DNA of 64,000 nt. It comes from Rhyzopertha dominica (Eukaryota; Arthropoda; Insecta; Coleoptera; Bostrichidae). Shown here piece by piece: positions 13,690 through 24,360 of the stretch (positions within the stretch are counted from its first letter, which is position 1; each line of letters starts with the position of its first letter). A program made the translations under genes and the position numbers. Under the pieces are notes generated by a model. That model did no database searches. It saw only the letters and a list, made by a program, of their open reading frames with translations, and was not told the origin of the DNA. The stretch lies in assembly GCA_025024175.1 (NCBI GenBank), contig QCXZ01000064.1, positions 17,732,001 to 17,796,000 of the forward strand, written 5' to 3'.

Positions 13690-14330
13690 CTTTAAACTGC
13701 ACTTCATTTGCACCCTGCCAGTTACTCTATATGTATATCCGAAAAATGCCTTAGTAAATTCTGCGCTATCTATGGCGTAATGTGATTTATTTCTTCGGAT
13801 ATTATTGTTTCAAGTCTTGCAAGTTATTTGGGCGGTTTTTGTAAACTTGGCATTTTAACCTCACAAGAAAAATATAGTGGCCATAGATCAGCAAGTGCCG
13901 CCACAACACTATTTCTTAACAAAATAAAATAAACGCCACTATTTACATTTCATCTTGTAAAAAATGAACCTATTTTATTGTTTCCTACCATACCAGCCCA
14001 CACATTTACTTTTTGAGGGCACTGTTAGTGGACCTTATCCATTCAATGAGGATTTTCTGATCAGTCTCGGTAGTCATTCAAGCGAAACGTTGCTTCATCA
14101 GAAAATACTATTTGGTTGATTACTTAGGGTGGCTTTTGATTAAGTCTGTGATTTCTTTCGCAAAATTACAGCCTTCGGTTTTAGTTTTCTAGATTTAAAT
14201 ATTTTGTGGGCGCATTTTTTGAGAAATTTCGTTTAAACAAGTGTTTAATTTTCCAGATTCTTCTTTGGCATCTCTACTTGATGTATTGTTTTCTAGGGTA
14301 GAGCATATCCAATCGTTTGAGAATTAATTT
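13690..14330 (-). pseudogene. Tc1/mariner-type transposase relic
   Basis: Transposases of this superfamily cut and paste DNA with a DDE/D catalytic core. On the minus strand, sequence near 14075-14100 reads VFSDEATF, the first catalytic aspartate region. It is followed by SENPHWM and then KVNVWAGMVG (about 14000-14030), a block typical of insect mariner/Tc3-like transposases. Further on, VYKNRPNNLQDLK (about 13830-13870) matches the C-terminal region, and VTGRVQMKCSLK (about 13690-13730) resembles the end of such proteins. Multiple stops and frame changes interrupt it and the N-terminal helix-turn-helix part is barely visible. Terminal inverted repeats were not identified. Confidence 0.75.
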
Positions 14331-16739
14331 TTTGCGTATTATAATTCTTTGAAGGAAATGGCCTATATGTCTTTAGAAGGTACGCCTAAGGCCGAATATA
14401 TAAATATCCAATACCTTTACAGCTAGAATGTTAATATATAAAGTTTCAGCAAGAGAAAATTTCGAAGCTGTCGTTTAAAACAAGGAAGTTTCCAGCGCAT
14501 TCATGGTTCTAAAAGCAATTTTAACTATATTAACGAATGTATACTCACAATAGCTACATGCGTTTTCAAACTCGGAATTCCGAAGCGGTCTTTGATCGTT
14601 GGAATACTCGCCTGAATCTGAGGAGTACTAAAACGATACTGAATAATGTGCTTCTGCCTGTATACGAAATCATTACCTAAATTTATGTGATGATGGAGTT
14701 TGCTTCATATATTTAACGTTAACATTTCATAGTAAAGTATAGTAATAATACTCGTATTACTAAATATTTATACCTTCTGCACAAGAACACTATAGTGATC
14801 AGTATCTGTGGTAATATCCATTATTTCCTTCTACATCTTACATTCTAAGACATGATATTCTTATTGATACACAGTGTTATATCAGTTACTCAATCTTGCG
14901 TTCTCAAACACCAGTAAATGTTATAGATGATTAAACTTTTAATGATTTACTTTCGTAAATAAATATTAAAAAGATGTAAGTGGTTGCTACTGTAAAACCA
15001 TTTGCGAGAAGTTTTGTGACTTTTTATTTACCCCATTACATAGGTTTATAAGCGCATGCTGCCTATTCCTAAATAAGCTCCAGCATTACATTCTCTGATT
15101 GAACGGCTATACTTTAACCCGATACCTTGCCTGCAACCAACAACATAATTCACCGCGTATAAGTTTAGAAAAACTGCCTTCAAAATTGTTCTTGCTTCAT
15201 TACAACAGCACGACATGCAACATTAAGATGCTATCGTTCCTCCATTTTCTCGATAGCAGCAAGAAAAGCGCGCTGCATGCGAGTCCATAAAATCATTTAT
15301 GGATTTCTGCCGAAATGATAGAGCTACAATATCCCCTCCCTGTTTAAATCTTCTGCGAGTGCCGCACAGCCGATGATTATCTGGTCGAAGAAACTCAATA
15401 ACAAATGGCTGTCATTTGAACTGTGCATTAGAAATCCATCCGACAATATATCATCAACTCCACTGGGTCAAGTGTGAAATTGGCTTACACGTATAATCAA
15501 TTCCACACGAAATGTGGGTGCGGTTTCTTGAGGTTAATTTCATGTGTTATTTGCATCGAGACTCCATTAAAGTGAATTAAACTTGCTGGTTACGGCTATT
15601 ATTATTTTGCGATGTAGATTTCGCCCAGGCTATTATATGTACTAAGTGATATGTAGATTGAGTTATGGCACGCTTTAGGCACTCACATTGAGGACAATGT
15701 ATTCAAGAATATACGAGCTATAGGTTATAATGTTCACGACATTTATTGCATTATAATAAAGCATCACATATTGCGCCTTCCCTATTGCTCTACTCATAGA
15801 TAATATTAAATCTTTATAGGGGATTCTAGAACCCGTTATAACACAAATTTCAATTGTGCATTTGTGCGCGATCTGTCAGCTGAATTTGAATACACAGTTT
15901 GTACCCTTCACGTTCGCGGTAAGGAGGTTTTCAGTTTCGCTCAGTTCAAGTTGGTTCAACTACAGTACCTGTTCGTTGTAGCAGTCGAAAATAATGATCA
16001 TTTAAAGTTGTAAATGAAGGCAATAAGTGTTCTTCATTGCAGTCCACTAATACCTGCAAATAAAAACTAAAAAACACGAGTATAAGGCTGAATTAAACTT
16101 TATAACCACTAGCAATGCTGTACGGTTATAGATATTTAAAAAAATGTAAGGCACTTCTTTCAAAAGAAATTGCAACCTTAAGCCAGTATCTGTGTATACT
16201 AATGTGTGCCGTTAGTAGACTGAATGCGAGCAATCTAAAAAGGCTTATTTTAGCATTTTAGAATATAACATTTTAGACTAGGATGTATTCATAAGCTGAC
16301 AATTCAATATTGTTTCTATCTAAGAGGAAGGGAACAAAATTGCCTTGCCAGATAAGCACTTGTACTATAATTAATCTCAGGACACAAATTAATTTGGGCA
16401 TAATACTCCAAGATTCTACATGAGCAGAGGAAAAATATTTCTTAAGTGAGAATAGGCGGGAAAATTCCACAAAAACTAACGGAAAAGCTGCTTGTCGAAT
16501 ACTACTAGTGATTCTGATTTTTTTAGTTGTAATGGAGGCCTCTTCATAATTTGGTGATTTACGGCGTAATGTGTTATTAAACAGCAGAAAATATACGACA
16601 CAAGTTGTTTCAGTGGCAAACAGAGGTCTGTACGTCTTAGGAGGTGGTGAATGAAAAAAGGAAAACAAATAGGACATCGGGAATCCGTATCGAACAATAT
16701 CGTTACATAGAAACTGTCAACAAAGGAATTTCCTAGCTC
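14331..16739. other. no recognisable gene
   Basis: No supported gene. A 134-codon ATG ORF on the minus strand (16273-16677) overlaps a second 114-codon ORF in another frame. Neither has a recognised motif, and their composition is lysine/serine/phenylalanine-rich as expected from AT-rich DNA. The last 8 bases, CCTAGCTC at 16732-16739, are the left target duplication of the following hAT element. Confidence 0.45.
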
Positions 16740-18085
16740 CAGGGGCGCCGACTCCATGGGTGCTCGGGTGCTCCAGCACCCACGAGAAGTAAATTGTGGG
16801 TGCGGAGCACCCACGACCAAATAGGCTTCAACACATGTACCATAAATTTAAACTGACTTATCACAGATATAAAAAAGAACTCTTTGTCGAATTTATCAAA
16901 GTAGAGCGTCTACAGTGCTGTCAGATTATTCAAGCCCACCCAGCCTTGTTTTAGAATTTCTTGTGAAAGCAAGTACGTAGAAATGTTGCTCAGTTTTTTA
17001 ATATCTGATTTTTTAAATTTATTGTATTGGAATTTTGATTTATGTGAACCATTTCAAGTATTAATCTCTTGTTTGTATTACTTTCTTTATCATAAATTTT
17101 CACATTATCCCACTTAATATGATGTCCATGTGTTCAGTAAGTGAGCATCTATCCCTTGTTTAGTTATATCGCTTTTGTAGACGGCCAATCTATTAACCAT
17201 CCATTGTGATACCTGTCCCTTGTGTACTTGCCTGCACAATCCTCACATTCCAAACATATATTATAGAACATTTGCATGATATTTTGCAGATATTTTTGAT
17301 TTTAGTTTTGCGAGTAGGGTTGAGCTATGCTTTTTGTTCTCAATTGTAATTTTTATGTTTAATTTTTTAAACGTTCTGAATAATTTTGTTGTCAATCCAG
17401 TAATGTTTGGTAGGGATACATACATTCTATGATCTACTGTTTGTAGGTTTTTGTCAACCATAGGATCATGATTTACCCTCTGCCCCACGTCACTCTGCAT
17501 ACTACCGTTAGCTGTGTTTGCGTTACATGAAGTGTTGATAAATCAGTAGTAGAATACAAGATTTTATTTATCAACGCTCTCGGTTATGAATTGTGTATTA
17601 GTAAATTTTCTAATTTTTTTAAATTTTTTTCAATAAATTGTGAATATGTTATTTTAATAATTGTATGTTTCATCTGTTTTACAAAGTTTATTTTAACTTG
17701 TGTCGAATGATTTGAGACGTAGTTTATATACCTCCCCGATGAGGTTGGTTTCCGTTACCAATACAGTATTATTTTATAATAATATCTTTGGTGTTCAAAA
17801 AGAGTACTCCACATTCTACCTCTCGTTCTGTAGTGAATTGAACACAATTTCTTTCATAAAAAAGTTTGTTGATGACTAATGCTGGTACCAACAAAGGCAC
17901 TAGAACAAATCTAGCATTTTTGTACTTATTTTTTTCCTCTTACGTATCTTTCTACTTATATCATACATATTTCTGTCATATTGCATGTGTACCTATTGAG
18001 CTCTATTGGACGGATTCAAAGATACTATTTTCACGATTATGTTAGCATGAGCACCCACGAGGTTTTCTAAAAGCTGGCGCTCCTG
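16740..18085. mobile_element. hAT-family transposon with 8-bp target duplication
   Basis: The left end begins CAGGGGCGCC and the right end finishes GGCGCTCCTG, so the outermost bases form imperfect inverted repeats beginning CAGG. Inside both ends lies the phrase GTGCTC/GAGCAC with CACCCACGAG. The element is flanked by identical 8-base sequences CCTAGCTC at 16732-16739 and 18086-18093. An 8-bp duplication and CAG-type ends are the signature of the hAT superfamily. No hAT transposase is visible; instead the interior carries a Penelope-like relic (16990-17910). The element therefore either is a non-autonomous hAT later hit by a PLE, or mobilised a PLE-containing segment. Confidence 0.85.
16990..17910 (-). 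pseudogene. Penelope-like element (second family) inside the hAT
   Basis: The minus strand reads, from high to low coordinates: QFTTEREVECGVLFLNTKD (about 17800-17860), SSGRYINYVSNHS-like sequence with a frame change (about 17720-17760), and SYPRALINK-like sequence. It then gives the 79-codon ORF 17261-17500 with YVSLPNITGLTTKLFR, where PLEs carry the IPYI-GLSEK linker. Next comes LECEDCAGKYT (about 17220-17250), the CxxC start of the GIY-YIG domain, and then WDNVKIYDKESNTNKRLILE (about 17060-17120). Order and motifs match a Penelope-like RT C-terminus plus GIY-YIG endonuclease. It differs clearly from the PLEs at 2-3 kb and 36-38 kb, hence another lineage. Stops and frameshifts make it inactive, and the RT catalytic palm is not present. 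Confidence 0.8.
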
Positions 18086-18170
18086 CCTAGCTCGGGGAAT
18101 CCGCATAATTTGAAAACACCTCCGAAAACCGTGACAACGATACGCTTTCCTGAAAAAAAATAAGCGCGGG

Positions 18171-18178
18171 TATATAAG
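18171..18178 (+). promoter_or_regulatory. candidate TATA box
   Basis: TATATAAG follows a small GC-rich run (GCGCGGG). About 33-36 bases downstream is ATCAATTAGTC, a degenerate version of the arthropod initiator TCAGT. Spacing is compatible with a core promoter reading rightward, just outside the hAT target duplication. This is a motif call only; an AT-rich genome produces TATA-like strings often. Confidence 0.35.
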
Positions 18179-18246
18179 GTGAACCAGCGGATTAAGAAGT
18201 TAATCAATTAGTCCAGTGTTGTTAACTGGAAGGGATAAACAAAGTG

Positions 18247-18336
18247 ATGTGTACAGCAGAAGAATTGGTCAGTTTGAGTGGGATAGTTAAATTGTGTATT
18301 CTAGTTGTTGCGTATGTTGTATGTATTCTGGGTTGA
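18247..18336 (+). CDS. short hydrophobic ORF downstream of candidate promoter
   Basis: This is the first ATG after the candidate start site, preceded by AAAGTG. It encodes 29 residues: a short polar start (MCTAEELVSLSG) followed by a hydrophobic run IVKLCILVVAYVVCILG that could be a signal peptide or membrane segment. A GTATGT donor-like site lies inside it at about 18312, so it might instead be the first coding exon of a secreted protein whose later exons are not visible. No family is recognised. A chance ORF remains possible. Confidence 0.25.
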   Translation: MCTAEELVSLSGIVKLCILVVAYVVCILG

Positions 18337-19490
18337 TGATTTAGAATCTTTTTAGTATTATCTTGGCACATTGAATAAAATACTTAAGTGTATGTCTACG
18401 CTATGTCAGTTTTGTGTCGAATAGATCTATGCATGTGCATGCATTCCCGATTCCCGTAGAGGCAGCTGGTCGGCTTTCTCATCGTGTCAGTTTATTGCTC
18501 AAAAATGGCATTGCGTTGTCATCTCATCTGAAAAAATGCCAGTTAGCTATAGCAAACCCTTGGATTTGTGTGCTACATCAATTAAATGTTTATAGATATA
18601 TTAAAACCAGAAGCTCGTGTGTTGTTGGATTCTAAAAACAGTTTATAAAGCGTTGCTTATCTTCGTCATCCACATTTATCACATGTCAAAACATTGCCGT
18701 TGCATTTTCATTGGCAATATTCTTAAATTACAGTCATACGATATGTAATGAAGTGAAAATGTCACGGCAACCAATTACAATATTCAAATTTATGTCTCTT
18801 CTGTTTAGTAGGATACAATTTTGTTTTTCAATCACACGGTCATTACGATTTCTATAGCGCAATAATTACAATTTNAATCAGTGGCACCTACGGTGCGCGT
18901 TCGTTGTGGATTTGCACGATTGATGCTGAAAGTTTGGCGTTTTGTTATTTATCCTACATCATATTGTGATGGTAATAACCTTCAAGAAAATTAAATTGAA
19001 ACCACAGCAGGTTACTAGCCCATTATATAAAATAAACTGATTATCCGGTTTATTGTGACTGCATTATGCGTAACGGACGATTATAAATTATAATGTGAAA
19101 ATTGATATTATTACGAAATAGTTGTGGCTCGCAGTGAATGAACAAATCACAGAAATCAAGGCCAATTGTATGTGTGCGCGATAACTGGCATTTACTAATG
19201 AGAGTCATTTGGAGTTACCATCTTTAGTAGAAACCGAAGCGCAGATTCATTAAAAATTACCTTGCAGTGAAATATTTAAAGTCACGTTTTCGGAGGCCGC
19301 TACGTATCTTTGGAATTATTATTTATGTGTGAAAGTGACCTCACGTTAAAGCAATAGGATGCTCCACATATGAACTTCTTTGAACTGGAATAGTACAGTT
19401 TCGGAATCCTATCTTCTTATAATTCAAATACACTTAAATTTCAGCAACAATTACACTATAGATAAATGCTATTGTTAACATTTATATATA
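18337..19490. other. no recognisable gene
   Basis: Nothing supported. One ambiguous base lies at 18875. The following CAGTGGCACC at about 18880 looks like a hAT-type end, but no partner end or duplication was found. Confidence 0.45.
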
Positions 19491-20347
19491 ATTACTTCCA
19501 CATCCAACTGATGGGAAGTATTGTATCGCGAAAAAAGTTTTCAAAAATTTTTATTTGCTCATTCGCTTTAAAATGGTCGAAATGCAAAAAAAACAAAATT
19601 TGGGCAAAAAAAATTCTTGTCTGTGTGTCTGTGGTTTTGTTTGCATACACGATAACTTTCGAAAGACTTAATATATGAACTTGAAATTTGGCAAACGTAT
19701 AAATCTCAACTACCCAAAGCGACCTATTGTTTGTGGGGTAAGTAGGATATCGGGATGGGGGCGAAATTGGGGGGTAGCTACCCTTTTTGCAAATTTTTAT
19801 TTTTTTTATATTTTTTCCGTTTTAGTGTGTGATTAGTAGTATAACTGCGAGTATTATTCGCTCTTATAAATTTTCGGTGCAGCAAACTGTTTAGAAGATA
19901 TTAGCAAAATAGCGTCACTTAAAGAAAACGGTTTTTCTTAAATATCACCAAATATATTTAATATATTCAAAAAATGAAAATGCCATCAGACAGGAAATAA
20001 AATTTCTCACAAAAATTTTGACATTTTCTAAATATTTGCAAAAAATCTATTTTGGTCCCTGCTCGTAAGATTTTTTTTAAACATTGGTATTATATAGAAA
20101 ATCAAATTTCTGATCAGAAAGCACTCTTGTAATTTTTTTGTTAAGTTAATAATTTTCGAGTTATTTGAAAAACCCGATTTTAAAATTTATATATTTTTGC
20201 TAATATCACGAAGACATTGTCTTAGAAAAAATATGTTGAGAGACAAAATGCTCAGAATCTGATTACTAATCGTACAGTATAAGATATAAAAACGTAACTG
20301 TCATTTTTACAATTGGATGTGGAAGTACTGATTCAATTTGCAGCGGT
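19491..20347 (-). repeat. three-copy element, copy 1 (subterminal inverted repeats)
   Basis: The left side begins ATTACTTCCACATCCAAC. The right side carries TTGGATGTGGAAGTA followed by about 20 further bases ending in GCAGCGGT. The same arrangement occurs in opposite orientation at 51354-52182 and 52500-53412, and the interiors match throughout. An example is the phrase around CGACCTATTGTTTGTGGGGT and the block near TTAGCAAAATAGCGTCACTT. One inverted-repeat arm is terminal and the other lies about 20 bases inside. That asymmetry resembles Helentron-type non-autonomous elements, although the class is not proven. No coding capacity is evident. Confidence 0.75.
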
Positions 20348-20966
20348 ATTTTAGATAGAGGGTGATCTTGTTGAAAACACATTAAATTACGTTAAATACC
20401 TAGATGATAGTTTTACACGTTTCCAAAACGGTTAAGCTTTTTATACAAATCTTTAATAGATAGCACTTGTCTTCTTGGCCGGTATTTGAAATGATACATC
20501 ATTTGAAAACATATTTCACAAGAAGTGTTGCTATGTGATTGGTTTCACTATTTTTCATTCATTAGTAGTAGTAAATCAATGAATAGGATGAAGCGGTTAT
20601 TTGTTAAAATGAATACTAAGGAACTTTTTATACATTTTTTGGAGCTACAACAGAAAATCGGACATACTCTCAAAAATGCCCAACATATTTAATAAATTTT
20701 CCTTTCTTATGTTGAATCGAGTTGTCGCTCGCCACGTGGAAAATGTTATGAACTATTGTAATAATACAACACATGGACTGTTTTATAGTTTATTGTAAGC
20801 AATAGTAAAACAATCCAAGCGTATTGTTATTACAATTTCCTTTTCACATTATTGATACACCAATGTATTTTTTATTTAATGTTTTAGAAAGGCAAATTCC
20901 ACGAAACGTATAAATAAAATACTTGCTATGCTGCTTTATCTTATCTGCTTATCTTATATATTCGGT
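20348..20966. other. no recognisable gene
   Basis: AT-rich, nothing recognised. Confidence 0.5.
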
Positions 20967-21203
20967 CCTGGTTTGGGCCTTTTTCAACATTTATTATTAT
21001 AAACTCGAAGGTTTCTCAAAAGGAGTCCATTCGGTTATATAAGTTAATTTAGATTCAAATTAACGAATTTTTCATAGAGAACCTTTTATAAAAAATACAT
21101 CGCTGGATTTTTATAAAATTGCATCATATTGTACTTATATGTATAACCGAATGAGAAACGTTCGAGCTTATAATAATAAATGTTAAAAAAGGCCCAAACC
21201 AGG
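20967..21203. mobile_element. foldback element
   Basis: The left arm starts CCTGGTTTGGGCCTTTTT and the right arm ends with its near-perfect reverse complement AAAAAAGGCCCAAACCAGG. Similarity continues inward through ATTTATTATTATAA, CTCGAA-GTTTCTC and ATTCGGTTATA, for about 75 bases per arm with one small insertion. The centre is AT-rich and has no ORF. It is a short non-autonomous inverted-repeat (MITE-like) element; the target duplication is not obvious. Confidence 0.8.
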
Positions 21204-23739
21204 GCAGCATATTTAATTAAAGAACCTAATCCCAACAAAAATAATCATAAGATTTTTGTATGTGCAGTATAATAGGTACACTTTGCAATTTAATATTTAC
21301 TTGAACCATCTCCTTACCACATACCTACTACGGCACTCAGGTACATTCAGGTATACTGTAGAACACTAAATCTTAATTTTAGTTTGTGTGAGCAGTTGCT
21401 GCTTGCTCATGATCGAAAGTTAAAATATTGTGCAAACAATAAAGAATGAAGTGTAGGCGATGTTGTAGTGGAGTGAATTTGGTTGCTAAACTATTTTGTC
21501 ACATTTTAGCGATACCATCCCGACCAATGACCTAACGGCTCTTTATTTTTACGTTATCCTGTATGGAAAAATAACACCTGTATAACGTTAACAAAATACT
21601 CCTCGAAAAGTTGTAGTAGAGACAGGTTAGCTAAATACATCTTAGTTGAGCTATTTCATTAATCCCAAGACCATTCGTGATTTACTCGTAGTAGTGGAGT
21701 TTGAAAGTTTGTATAGAAGTATAGTTAGTATATAAGATGTTTGGTTTTATTAGTTTAGTAGGTACCTAAAGGGATACTCTATGCACACTCAGTGGCTTTA
21801 CTATAATTAAAGATATGAACAGTAAGCTCAACGAAAGATAGATAAGCACGTATGCCATTTTAGCGAACTCTACCTTTACATATTAACGTTTGGGTTTTGC
21901 TTTTAGTACTGGAAAGGAAATCCCTCATAAGAAATTGTCTTTCTATTATCCAATTTGGTAACTATGTACATTGTACACTCATTATTAGTACCTATTTAAT
22001 TTGTTAAGAGAAGAGAAAAAGTCTCTATGAAGTGTTTAGTTATATAAAGTAGAATCTTTCCGCTGCTTGACCTATTATATCTCTCTTGACATACTCAACT
22101 CTTTTTACCCGTTTTACGTTCACAATGCACAATTTCTCGTATTCCCGTGACATTTTGCGTAATATTAATTGGACTGTCACCACTAGACCGACGGCAAAGG
22201 CCAGAACGCGTCATCTGTAAATATACAAAGAGCGCAATTAGTGAAATATCATGGTAACAGTGGTACTCACACGTCTAACAAGTCGAAAGCGTTGGACATA
22301 TGACAGATCGCACTTTTGCGTGGCGAGAATGCTTCCCGCTGGCATGCAAATTTCCACTCAAAAAGACGAGTTATTAGAGTTCGAAGAAAACGCCAACCGT
22401 CTCATGAATTTGCTGGAATTGAACGATTAAGCTACACAAACAAATTTATAAAGAAATGAGGTTCGTAAGATCCTGAATGGTGCATTTATTTATTCATTGA
22501 TAACCTTGGGGGCGGTTTTATCAAAGAGACACCTCTTTAATTTCTTATTATTCTTATTCTCTTCCAACCTAATTTACTATAATTATTGTTTTTGAACCGC
22601 AAATTCTGATTTTCACTTATAGAATGCTCTAGGTTTACTCAAATTTTACGCAAGAAACATATTTAGGTATTTAACAATAATGAATTAAAGGTTGAACACA
22701 AATAAAACAGAGTCAGCAAAAACATTCCTTACTAATTATAACCTAAAAGACGGAGAAAAAGGCATCAACGAGTACTTATTTCGACTTCAAGTTGAATCAC
22801 ACATGACTAATTTACCAAAAAGTATTTTTGCATTTGCCTACTGTAAATAAGTTTGTCAATTAGCATTTAAAAACGTCGCAGACTGTCGGTTAACTAGAAT
22901 AGAAAGTTTCAAGAAATACGGGGAAGCGAAGCTTTAAATTTATATAAACTACATTGGAACGACTAAGCGAATCTAATTTTCAACACAATTTTTAATTTTT
23001 GGTAAGCAGTTTTGACGATCTATGTCAAACCTGATTTTAACCACTTTACATTAAGTGCTGGACTAAAGCAACCTGACCTACTAATTTGTTTGAGAACTAA
23101 ATCGTGACTACTTGTACCTTTGTAAAAAGTACGTTATGTTACTGTTCTTTTTGTGATAGAATATGATTGATCTATACTGGGGTTAATAAACCTCCACTTT
23201 CCACCTATGTCGCGAAATGTACACATAACTGTTTTAAAACTTAATCAGCTCTTAACTTGCAATTAACCTTCTCATTAATTTCCTTATGAACTCCTTTAGA
23301 AACAATCCCATATAAATAGACCTGCTCAGCTGTAGTCTATATCTAATTCATATATGAAGGAATTTGAGCCAACGAATCAAAGAATAAGTGATCAGTGATA
23401 ATGTTGATATAAAACTAAGCATATTCGTACTAGCTAAGTGAATTTCGTTATTGTCTGATTAACTGTATTTTGTTTAAGGTCCCCGCCTAGATTTACAAAG
23501 CTACCTACAGAGGAGAAGCTTGTGTACGTGGACGACTACAAATTTCTGCCAGATAACCAGCATATTTTTTTAACTAGTCCGATTTCTACCTTTTTTTTGA
23601 CATGCTGCATTTAGATTAATGCACAGGTACTTTGCTACATCAGCATGTGAAATCTGATTATAATTAATTTTCAGCCTATTAGTAAAGTATGCATGTACAA
23701 ACTGCATTTGATACACTAATTAATTCAAATTATTAATTA
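21204..23739. other. mostly empty; one small ORF at 22251-22430
   Basis: AT-rich, without recognised genes other than the short ORF described separately. Confidence 0.45.
22251..22430 (+). CDS. 59-residue ORF of unknown function
   Basis: An ATG-initiated ORF of 59 codons lies in a locally GC-richer patch. It ends in a charged, helical-looking segment, KDELLEFEENANRLMNLLEL. The composition is less AT-driven than neighbouring ORFs. The minus strand of the same patch also has a plausible 57-base intron (GTGAGT to TTTACAG with CTAAT before it), so the true coding strand is uncertain. No family is recognised. Confidence 0.25.
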   Translation: MVTVVLTRLTSRKRWTYDRSHFCVARMLPAGMQISTQKDELLEFEENANRLMNLLELND

Positions 23740-24360
23740 TGGCAATAGAAATTTGAAGTTTCTCCACGAGCTTTTTATTGTTTCCGTCAACAGCACTGTC
23801 GTCGGCAAGCATAGCTATTCTAAGTCTAGCAGATACTACTACATACTACTATGGAATTGTAGACCTACATCACGAAGAATGGTGGCACTAACTTCTTCTT
23901 CTAGTGATTTTTCAATGATATTAGATACTGGATACCATAAGCTCCTGATCAATTGTGCAGTGCTTCTCTCTAAATCCAAACTGACATAAAGTTGCCAGTT
24001 CTTATATATTATTGGTTTTAGTCTATTACCCAGCAGCTTTTTATAGAATTCGGAAATAGCTAGCAGCAAGGATATACTGTATACGCTGAAACTTTGGGTG
24101 GAGGATTCCCTGGCTTGAGAATCAATACAATATCTGCTATTTTCAACATTTTGGAGGCTGTTAAAGTTTACTGAGATATCCTTAGAAAACTATTTCAGTA
24201 TTTTTCTTTAATCTGCTCATAATCTGAAGCTTTTTTTTCAATTTTGTTAGTCTTGATTCCATCAGCAAGTTCTTCGGCTGATATAGGCATAGGCAAAAAG
24301 ATCGTGTTTTCTTTTATTGACCCAGCCATTTCTGAAGGGTATTATCCTCGTATGTCTAAA
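23740..24360 (-). pseudogene. Jockey-like LINE reverse transcriptase relic
   Basis: On the minus strand, from high to low coordinates: EELADGIKTNKIEKKASDYE (about 24220-24280), then ADIVLILKPGNPPP (about 24110-24160), which matches the LINE motif before the conserved SYRPISLLP block. Next is SFYKKLLGNRLKPII-like text (about 24010-24060). QFGFREKHCTIDQ (about 23945-23985) matches the QFGFR-KHST-Q motif of Jockey-type RTs. Finally LADDSAVDGNN (about 23785-23820) corresponds to the YADD region, with most of the palm deleted between. Frame changes separate the blocks. The 5' and 3' ends of the element are not defined. Confidence 0.7.

Noticed and set aside
16273..16677. 134-codon ATG ORF on the minus strand
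   Set aside because: Composition typical of AT-rich noncoding DNA, overlaps another ORF in a different frame, no recognised domain.
18880..18889. CAGTGGCACC as a transposon end
   Set aside because: No partner inverted repeat or target duplication seen.
23480..23610. Open frame containing VYVDDY, resembling an RT active site
   Set aside because: None of the neighbouring RT motifs occur; most likely chance.
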